A stretch of 10,317 nucleotides of DNA, taken from the NCBI GenBank assembly GCA_031278965.1, contig JAITJJ010000118.1, forward strand, positions 1 to 10,317, read 5' to 3'. The translations under genes and the position numbers were made by a program. Below the pieces are notes generated by a model. It saw nothing but the letters and a program-made list of their open reading frames with translations. It was not told where the DNA came from and made no database searches. This document shows, piece by piece, positions 1-5,466 of this stretch (its first letter is position 1; every line of letters starts with the position of its first letter). This stretch comes from Deferribacteraceae bacterium. Lineage in GTDB: Bacteria > Chrysiogenota > Deferribacteres > Deferribacterales > JAISNW01.

Positions 1-756
1 GTAAGAGCAGAAAATCTTCCGCTCCGCCTTCCGAATATGTGCCCAGGATGTTCCCACCGGGGAATCTTTTACGCGCTCCACCGGCTAAGATTTGCAGTTT
101 TAGGCGATATAGGGTGCTATACTCTTGCTTATATGCCCCCTCTTTCCGCACTTGATACCTGTGTTTGTATGGGGTCAGGCGTTTCTCTGGCGCACGGTTT
201 TGATAAAGCCGCTCCCGCCCTCTCCCGCAGAGCGGTGGCGGTGATAGGGGATTCCACCTTTTTTCATACCGGGGTAAACGCTCTTATAAATGCGGTATAT
301 AATAAAAGCACTTCCACAATAATAATTTTAGATAACCGAATAACCGGGATGACAGGGCATCAGCCAAACCCATCCTCCGGGCGAAGGGCAAACGGCGAAA
401 GTGCCGTTAGAATCGATTTTGAGGCGTTGGCACGCGCTATCGGGGTTCAAAGGGTTGTAAAAGTTGATCCGTTTGAACCGGATGAGTGCATAAAAGTATT
501 AAGGCAGGAGGCGGAAGCGGAGGAGGTAAGCGTCATAATCACTACCCGCCCGTGCATATTTGCTGAAAAAGGGGTGATAAAGCCGCCGCTTTCTATAGAC
601 GAGGAAATTTGCACCGGCTGCAAGACGTGCGTTTCCCTGAGCTGCCCCGCCATAAGTTGGGACAGAGAGATAAAAAAGGCGGCGATAGATATAGCCCAAT
701 GCACCGGCTGTTTTCTCTGCCAAAAGGTATGCAAATTCGGGGCTGTTATAAATTGA
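1..756 (+). CDS. iorA: Indolepyruvate:ferredoxin oxidoreductase alpha subunit, copy 1 (5' end outside the window)
   Basis: The reading frame is open from base 1, so this is the C-terminal 251 residues of a protein starting upstream; the ATG at 37 is internal. IorA is the thiamine-diphosphate subunit that oxidatively decarboxylates arylpyruvates to aryl-acetyl-CoA and passes electrons to ferredoxin in the cytoplasm. Visible marks are the CPGCSHR motif just after base 37, GDIGCYTL near base 102, and the ThDP/Mg motif GDSTFFHTG from base 247 followed by NAVYN. The C-terminal ferredoxin-like tail has two [4Fe-4S] motifs: CTGCKTCVSLSCP (C-x2-C-x2-C-x4-C) and CTGCFLCQKVCK (C-x2-C-x2-C-x3-C). The last Cys is followed by Lys instead of the usual Pro. 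iorB begins 14 nt downstream. A second, clearly divergent iorA lies at 1736-3595, so this is one of two paralogues in the same operon. Family assignment is firm; substrate preference cannot be read from sequence. Confidence 0.95.
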   Translation, partial: VRAENLPLRLPNMCPGCSHRGIFYALHRLRFAVLGDIGCYTLAYMPPLSALDTCVCMGSGVSLAHGFDKAAPALSRRAVAVIGDSTFFHTGVNALINAVYNKSTSTIIILDNRITGMTGHQPNPSSGRRANGESAVRIDFEALARAIGVQRVVKVDPFEPDECIKVLRQEAEAEEVSVIITTRPCIFAEKGVIKPPLSIDEEICTGCKTCVSLSCPAISWDREIKKAAIDIAQCTGCFLCQKVCKFGAVIN

Positions 757-770
757 AAGGGGGGGGATAA
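757..770 (+). promoter_or_regulatory. Ribosome-binding site of iorB made of a G8 tract
   Basis: The gap between iorA copy 1 and iorB is AAAGGGGGGGGATAA, with eight consecutive G residues at 759-766 and 4 nt left before the ATG at 771. The tract can pair with the anti-Shine-Dalgarno, so it probably decides this start. A homopolymer of this length can slip during replication, which would change the spacing to the ATG; whether it does so is unknown. Confidence 0.6.
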
Positions 771-1361
771 ATGACAACTTCAATTCTCCTTGCCGGCGTG
801 GGCGGCCAAGGGGTGGTGGTGGCGGGAGACGTGCTTGCAAAGGCTCTGCTCTATTCTGGTTTTGATGTGAAGAAGAGCGAGATTCACGGGATGGCACAGC
901 GGGGCGGGAGCGTCTTTTCGCATGTGCGTTTTGGCGAAAAAGTTTATTCGCCTGTTATCCCAACGGGGAGTGCGGATTTTATCGTTTCTTTTGAAAACAT
1001 GGAATTTTTAAGATATTTAGAATATACTAATAATAAGACAGTATTGATTTTGAATACTGCCCGGATTCTCCCACCTTCGGTTAATATGGGAGAAGAGAAG
1101 TATCCAGAGGAAGCTGTTGAAGAATACAAGGGATATTTTGCCTCTTTTGAAGAGCTTAATGCGGATTCGGTCGCCGAATCCTTAGGCAGCCGAAAGGCGG
1201 CGGGAACTGTTCTCCTTTCGGTTCTCTCAAAATATCTCCCTGTAAAACAAGAGGCTTGGGAGGCTGCAATACGCTCCGCCTTTTCTGAAAAGATTGCGGA
1301 GTTGAACTTAAAATGCTTAAAAAGTATGGGAAAATATTATGAAGATAACCAGAGCTTGTGA
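771..1361 (+). CDS. iorB: Indolepyruvate:ferredoxin oxidoreductase beta subunit
   Basis: This 196-residue protein matches the usual IorB length (about 190-200). IorB corresponds to the gamma domain of pyruvate:ferredoxin oxidoreductases and forms the heteromeric enzyme with IorA that turns arylpyruvate, CoA and oxidised ferredoxin into aryl-acetyl-CoA and CO2. The N-terminus carries the family's glycine-rich GVGGQGVVVAGDVLAKAL (about residues 9-26). The characteristic SEIHGMAQRGGSVFSHVRFG (about residues 36-55) follows, then SPVIPTGSADFIVSFENMEF. The start is fixed by the poly-G ribosome-binding site 4 nt upstream. The gene is flanked by two iorA copies but is the only iorB visible, so it may serve both alpha subunits; a further iorB outside the window is not excluded. 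Its last 23 nt overlap the following regulator gene in another frame, which suggests translational coupling. Confidence 0.95.
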   Translation: MTTSILLAGVGGQGVVVAGDVLAKALLYSGFDVKKSEIHGMAQRGGSVFSHVRFGEKVYSPVIPTGSADFIVSFENMEFLRYLEYTNNKTVLILNTARILPPSVNMGEEKYPEEAVEEYKGYFASFEELNADSVAESLGSRKAAGTVLLSVLSKYLPVKQEAWEAAIRSAFSEKIAELNLKCLKSMGKYYEDNQSL

Positions 1362-1734
1362 TTACGCTATCCGTGCGTTAGTGGAACTCTCCAATGCGAG
1401 GGATGGGGTTATTTCTCTCCGCTCGGATTTAGCAAAGATTACGAATGTTCCCAACAGTTTTTTAGGTAAAATTCTTCAGAGTCTGGCTCGGGCTGAGATT
1501 TTGGTGTCCGGTCGGGGGAAAAAAGGAGGGTTCCGCCTTGCCCGCCCGGCATCGCAGATAACAATTTATGATGTAGTGATAGCTGTGGAAGGAAAGCTAG
1601 TTGTGGCGGATTGTCTTGTGGATACGGGCGCATGTCCCGATGTGGATGTGTGCAAAATCCGCTCCGTCTGGAACAATATGCAGGCAACAGTTACACAAAA
1701 GATGAAAGAGGTGAGCATTGAGGATTTAAAGTAG
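1339..1734 (+). CDS. Rrf2-family transcriptional regulator, probable Fe-S sensor
   Basis: This 131-residue protein has the Rrf2 (IscR/NsrR/CymR) plan. The start MKITRACDYAIRAL is typical, and a winged helix-turn-helix spans about residues 26-70 with the wing motif GRGKKGGFRLARP. The sensing loop in the C-terminal half contains Cys92, Cys99 and Cys105, close to the Cys92/98/104 of IscR and Cys93/99/105 of NsrR. Asp8 lies where S. coelicolor NsrR uses Asp8 as a cluster ligand. A [4Fe-4S] or [2Fe-2S] sensor of oxygen, NO or Fe-S status is therefore inferred, not shown. The gene overlaps iorB by 23 nt and ends 1 nt before the GTG of iorA copy 2, so it is embedded in the operon. Its likely target is the operon's own promoter upstream of this window, since the two iorA products each carry two [4Fe-4S] motifs. 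Confidence 0.9.
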   Translation: MKITRACDYAIRALVELSNARDGVISLRSDLAKITNVPNSFLGKILQSLARAEILVSGRGKKGGFRLARPASQITIYDVVIAVEGKLVVADCLVDTGACPDVDVCKIRSVWNNMQATVTQKMKEVSIEDLK

Positions 1735-1735
1735 A

Positions 1736-3595
1736 GTGTTTAGCAACAAGATAATAACAATGCAAGGGTTTAACAAAAACACGCTATTTCTAATGGGCAA
1801 TGTTGCCATCGCTCTGGGGGCGCTTCGCTCAGGGATTGATTTTGCAAGCGGTTATGCCGGCACCCCCTCCACCGAAATTCTTGAAACTTTGATAAAAATA
1901 GCGCCTGATCGTGTATATATTGAGTGGTCGGCAAACGAGAAAGCAGCGCTTGAAACGGCGGCAGGGGCGGCGCTTGCAGGTGGTTTTGCTCTTGTCACCA
2001 TGAAGCAGGTAGGGCTGAATGTAGCGTCCGATCCACTTATGAGTCTAAATTATATAGGGATAAAAGGCGCTCTAGTGGTAGTGGCGGCGGATGATCCAGG
2101 CCCTTCATCCTCCCAAACAGAGCAAGATACCCGCATTTACGGAAAGTTTGCCAATATTGCGGTGTTTGATCCTTCCACCCCTGAGGAGGCATACCAGATG
2201 ATATCCGATGCCTTCGCCTTCTCCCACCGGTTTGCAAGGCCTGTCATATTCCGCCCCGCAACCCGGCTCTGCCATGGTTATGGGGTTATGGAGCGCTCAG
2301 ATGATCTGCGGAAAAGTGAACCCGAAGGGTTTACGAAAGACGGGGGGAAGTGGGTGATATTTCCCCGCCTTGCCTATCAGAACCATATTAAACTTGAAGC
2401 TGAACAAGAGGAGCTTTCGGAGATATTTTCAGAGTATTGGGGGAATATCCTCATAAAAGAGGGAACTCCGAAGCGGGGAATTGCCTGCGGCGGAATATGC
2501 TATCCGTATATTCAGGAGGCGCTGCGGGATATTAAAGAACCGTGCGCCCTCCTAAAGGTGAGTACTTTCCCTTTTCCAAAAAAACTTGCGGTGGAATTTT
2601 TAAACGGTCTGGAAGAAGTATTGACGGTGGAGGAGCTCGATCCGTATATTGAAGAAGAGCTTGCGCTGCTTGCAGGCGGCGTGAGGATCAGAGGGAAGAT
2701 GTCAGGAGATCTTCCGAAAGCGGGGGAGTATCTCCCCGGAATGGTAAAAGAGGCGGTATGCAAATTTTTAGGACTGCCGTTTGAGCGCGCAAATGCGCCC
2801 AAGCCACCCCCGCAGCTCCCGGTACGTCCTCCGGTTCTCTGTGCAGGCTGTCCGCACCGCGCATCTTTTTATGCAGTGAAAAGTGCGGTTAGGCAGCTTC
2901 TCCGCAAAGGGACTTTTAAAAAGGCTGTTTTTTCAGGTGATATAGGGTGTTACACTCTGGGCAATACAGAGCCCCTCGATATAGTGGACACCTGCCTCTG
3001 TATGGGGGCGGGGATCACTATGGCGCAAGGATTAAACCGCATTGAAAAGGAAGCGTTAAACTTTGCTTTTATAGGGGATTCCACCTTTTTCCATACAGGT
3101 ATAACCGGGATAATAAATGCAGTTTATAATTCGTCAAATATAGTTGTGGCAATCCTTGACAACTCCACAACCGCTATGACGGGCGGACAGCCACACCCCG
3201 GAATTGGCAGAACCGCAAGGGGCGGCTGTTCCCCTAAGATTGATATTGTAGAGCTATTGAAGGTGCTGGGCGTAAATTATGTAAAAAGCGTCTCCGCCTT
3301 TGATATTCCCGCCGCCCAAAATGCCGTAAAAGAAGCTGCAACTTATAGCGGGGTGCGGGCTGTGATCTTTGTCGGAAGGTGCGTTGCCATAGAAAAAGAT
3401 AGGCGCGGAGTAATTAGACAGGTGGATACAGATATTTGCACTGGCTGCAAACTATGCGTTATACGTCTGGGCTGTCCTGCCCTTACTATGAAAGACGGCC
3501 ATGCATCCATAGACGGGGGATTATGTTTTCCGTGCTCCCTCTGCGCTTCCGTCTGTCCGTCCGAGGCGATAAAAGAGGTTAATTATGAGAATTGA
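1736..3595 (+). CDS. iorA: Indolepyruvate:ferredoxin oxidoreductase alpha subunit, copy 2 (complete)
   Basis: This full-length IorA has 619 residues from a GTG start at 1736 or 611 from an ATG at 1760. GTG is favoured because a GAGG lies 12 nt upstream and nothing similar precedes the ATG, but the conserved region (TLFLMGNVAIALGAL) begins only after both. The pyrimidine-binding half includes SGYAGTPSTEIL. The ThDP half has CAGCPHR (residues 369-375), GDIGCYTL (401-408), GDST starting at 447, then NAVYN and TAMTGGQPHPG. The tail holds two [4Fe-4S] motifs with cysteines 568/571/574/580 and 597/600/603/607. It catalyses ferredoxin-linked arylpyruvate decarboxylation to aryl-acetyl-CoA, or the reverse. 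It starts 1 nt after the Rrf2 gene and overlaps paaK by 11 nt. It is a diverged paralogue of the partial iorA at 1-756, so different keto-acid preferences are plausible but cannot be read here. Confidence 0.96.
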   Translation: MFSNKIITMQGFNKNTLFLMGNVAIALGALRSGIDFASGYAGTPSTEILETLIKIAPDRVYIEWSANEKAALETAAGAALAGGFALVTMKQVGLNVASDPLMSLNYIGIKGALVVVAADDPGPSSSQTEQDTRIYGKFANIAVFDPSTPEEAYQMISDAFAFSHRFARPVIFRPATRLCHGYGVMERSDDLRKSEPEGFTKDGGKWVIFPRLAYQNHIKLEAEQEELSEIFSEYWGNILIKEGTPKRGIACGGICYPYIQEALRDIKEPCALLKVSTFPFPKKLAVEFLNGLEEVLTVEELDPYIEEELALLAGGVRIRGKMSGDLPKAGEYLPGMVKEAVCKFLGLPFERANAPKPPPQLPVRPPVLCAGCPHRASFYAVKSAVRQLLRKGTFKKAVFSGDIGCYTLGNTEPLDIVDTCLCMGAGITMAQGLNRIEKEALNFAFIGDSTFFHTGITGIINAVYNSSNIVVAILDNSTTAMTGGQPHPGIGRTARGGCSPKIDIVELLKVLGVNYVKSVSAFDIPAAQNAVKEAATYSGVRAVIFVGRCVAIEKDRRGVIRQVDTDICTGCKLCVIRLGCPALTMKDGHASIDGGLCFPCSLCASVCPSEAIKEVNYEN

Positions 3596-4820
3596 TGAAA
3601 ATATATTGAAGAATATAAGGAAGAACATCCGCCGCGCAAAGAAGAGTAGCTTTTATAAGGCACACTTTGCGGGGATAGAAGCGGGGGATATAACTTCGGA
3701 AAAAGCGTTTCAATCCCTCCCGTTTACTGACAAAGATGATCTTAGAAACGCTTATCCGCTGGGTCTTTCGTCAGTAAAAGACGAGAGTATCGTTAGAATT
3801 CACTCTTCCTCCGGCACTACCGGCACCCCTGTAATTATTCCCTATACCAGAAAGGATGTAGAGGATTGGGCTGAAATGTTTAAGAGATGTTATGAAACTG
3901 CCGGAGTAACCAGAGCCGACAGGATACATATTACTCCGGGCTACGGTCTCTGGACAGCGGGGATAGGGTTTCAGGCGGGAGCGGAAAAACTTGGGGCAAT
4001 GGCGGTTCCGTTAGGTCCCGGCAACACCGATAAACAGATTAAAGTGATGATAGACTTAAAAACCACTGTTCTGTGCGCAACTTCATCCTACGCCCTCCTC
4101 TTGGCGGAGGAGATTGAAAAAAGAGGGGTAAAAGATAGGATACACTTAAAACGGGCGCTTATCGGTTCGGAAAGGTGGGGGGATAAGATGCGCCGCCGCA
4201 TTGCGGGGGAACTCGGAGCGGAACTCTTTGATATATACGGGCTTACCGAAGTTTACGGGCCGGGTATCGGGATAAGTTGTGAATATGCCTGCGGGATGCA
4301 TATGTGGAGCGATTATCTTTACTATGAAATAATTAACCCCAAAACCGGCAAGATTGCCCCGGAGGGTGAAATAGGCGAGATAGTTATCACCACCCTTAGA
4401 AAAGAGGGCGCTCCCCTTATCCGCTACAGAACCCATGATCTTTCAAGGGAGATGCCGGGGGATTGCCCGTGCGGGCTGGCATATCCCAGAATAGATACGA
4501 TCGTTGGGAGAAGCGATGATATGGTTAAAGTCAGAGGGGTTATGATATATCCGGGGCTTGTGGATGAAACGCTGAAAGGGGTGGACGGCGTAAGCAGCGA
4601 GTATCAGGTGATGATTGATCACCTGAACGGAAAGGATATACTGACCCTGTTTTTTGAAACTCCGGTAACAGGAGGGACGGAGATTAAAACGCTGGAGAAA
4701 GGCGTGGAGGCGGCTTTTAAGAAGCAGGTGGGGCTAACGGCGGATGCCAAAGCCACCAGTATGGGGGAACTTCCCCGAAGCGAAAAGAAATCCACAAGAA
4801 TCTTTGACAATAGATATTAA
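3585..4820 (+). CDS. paaK: Phenylacetate-CoA ligase family (PaaK-type) AMP-forming ligase
   Basis: This is a 411-residue member of the ANL (adenylate-forming) superfamily that activates phenylacetate or a related aryl acid to its CoA thioester with ATP, giving AMP and PPi. The phosphate-binding loop is SSSGTTGTP (about residues 74-82). Next come DIYGLTEVYGPG, the adenylate-binding RYRTHDL, and GRSDDMVKVRG at the hinge to the C-terminal domain. The C-terminal PRSEKKSTR carries the likely catalytic Lys. The start is forced: an in-frame TAA lies 15 nt upstream, and AGAGG precedes the ATG at proper spacing. The N-terminus therefore lacks roughly 20 residues (the WNPE-type segment) found in typical PaaK of about 430-440 residues. 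Overlap with iorA copy 2 by 11 nt implies coupling. Next to IOR it would link free arylacetates with aryl-acetyl-CoA and arylpyruvates. The exact aryl substrate is not determinable. Confidence 0.92.
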   Translation: MRIDENILKNIRKNIRRAKKSSFYKAHFAGIEAGDITSEKAFQSLPFTDKDDLRNAYPLGLSSVKDESIVRIHSSSGTTGTPVIIPYTRKDVEDWAEMFKRCYETAGVTRADRIHITPGYGLWTAGIGFQAGAEKLGAMAVPLGPGNTDKQIKVMIDLKTTVLCATSSYALLLAEEIEKRGVKDRIHLKRALIGSERWGDKMRRRIAGELGAELFDIYGLTEVYGPGIGISCEYACGMHMWSDYLYYEIINPKTGKIAPEGEIGEIVITTLRKEGAPLIRYRTHDLSREMPGDCPCGLAYPRIDTIVGRSDDMVKVRGVMIYPGLVDETLKGVDGVSSEYQVMIDHLNGKDILTLFFETPVTGGTEIKTLEKGVEAAFKKQVGLTADAKATSMGELPRSEKKSTRIFDNRY

Positions 4821-4991
4821 TAGTCGTCTTACCTCAAAATTTTTCATTAAGGAAATGTAGACGGTTAAATATATTGGATATAGAGTTATAAAGCCGGGAC
4901 GTAACCGCATTGTCGGATTGGTTGATAGGATTAATTTCTTTGCATGGCGAAAATTTCTGATTTTTACGGCTTTCTCTAATGGATATTTAAT
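4821..4991. other. 171-nt intergenic gap between paaK and tsaE
   Basis: No confident gene lies here. An imperfect inverted repeat pairs CGTCT (4825-4829) with AGACG (4859-4863), and an inner CCTCAA (4832-4837) with TTAAGG (4847-4852), with one mismatch. No T-run follows, so it is not a convincing intrinsic terminator. A frame open from 4861 to a TGA at 4993-4995 (44 codons) runs right into tsaE, overlapping its ATG as ATGA. It has no credible start: an in-frame ATG at 4855 is followed at once by TAG. The gap separates the aromatic operon from the translation genes and is the most likely place for a new promoter. Confidence 0.5.
4864..4892 (+). promoter_or_regulatory. Weak sigma-70-like promoter candidate upstream of tsaE
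   Basis: TATAAA at 4887-4892 matches five of six -10 consensus positions. It sits 17 nt after GTTAAA (4864-4869), which matches only three of six -35 positions. Position, between two functionally unrelated operons, is the main support. Such matches occur by chance in AT-rich gaps. Confidence 0.22.
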
Positions 4992-5441
4992 ATGACTGTT
5001 TTGGAATTTACAGACCTCTATTCTGAAGGGGAGCTTTTGAAAGCGGCAAAAAAATATCTCTCCGCATTGGGGGATATTAAGGTTATCCTGTTAAACGGGG
5101 AGTTGGGGGCAGGGAAAACCGCTCTGGCGTGCCGTATCCTTGAAGCTGCCGGAGCGCGGGATATAATTACGAGCCCCACTTTTACCGTTTGCAGCACTTA
5201 TGAAATATCCCCAAATAACCGACAATCGGGCGAACCCCCTTTCGCCCTCCATGCGGACTTATACCGCATACGCTCTTTTTCTGAGCTTGAACAGACAGGT
5301 TTCTTTGAACTTTTGGATCGTGCGGAACTTGCGGTCATAGAGTGGGGGGGGGCGATTAAAGATTTTCTTGCAAGATATGCCGAAATAAATATACTTGTGA
5401 GCGGGGAAGAGAGACGTTATACTTTCCGTAAATTTAATTAA
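4992..5441 (+). CDS. tsaE: tRNA threonylcarbamoyladenosine biosynthesis ATPase TsaE
   Basis: This 149-residue P-loop ATPase works with TsaB, TsaC and TsaD to place t6A at position 37 of ANN-decoding tRNAs; TsaE drives the TsaBDE complex by ATP hydrolysis. Diagnostic features are the Walker A GELGAGKT at residues 36-43, TSPTF at 60-64, HADLYR and AVIEWGG (W118). The usual IEWPE is IEWGG here, encoded by a run of nine G residues. The loop between SPTF and HADLYR looks longer than usual because of a polar SPNNRQSGEPP stretch. No good Shine-Dalgarno precedes the ATG at 4992; the start is chosen because it leaves a normal N-terminus. valS begins 25 nt downstream, so the two probably form a small translation operon. 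TsaE is usually essential in bacteria. Confidence 0.92.
   Translation: MTVLEFTDLYSEGELLKAAKKYLSALGDIKVILLNGELGAGKTALACRILEAAGARDIITSPTFTVCSTYEISPNNRQSGEPPFALHADLYRIRSFSELEQTGFFELLDRAELAVIEWGGAIKDFLARYAEINILVSGEERRYTFRKFN
5344..5352 (+). repeat. G9 homopolymer inside tsaE
   Basis: Nine consecutive G residues encode the end of Trp118, Gly119, Gly120 and the start of Ala121. Gain or loss of one G would replace roughly the last 28 residues of TsaE, with an early stop. The tract is directly visible; whether it varies between cells is not. Confidence 0.9.
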
Positions 5442-5466
5442 GCTGATTTAGTAAAAGCAGGTAGAG

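Noticed and set aside
499..897. Long minus-strand open frame opposite iorA copy 1 and iorB
   Set aside because: It spans the end of one conserved gene and the start of another, has a low-complexity Pro-rich segment opposite the poly-G tract, and no recognisable family; it is an antisense shadow.
247..3130. Direct repeat: a 17-nt identical string in both iorA copies around the GDST codons
   Set aside because: It encodes the conserved ThDP motif in two paralogues, so it reflects shared coding sequence and not a separate repeat element.
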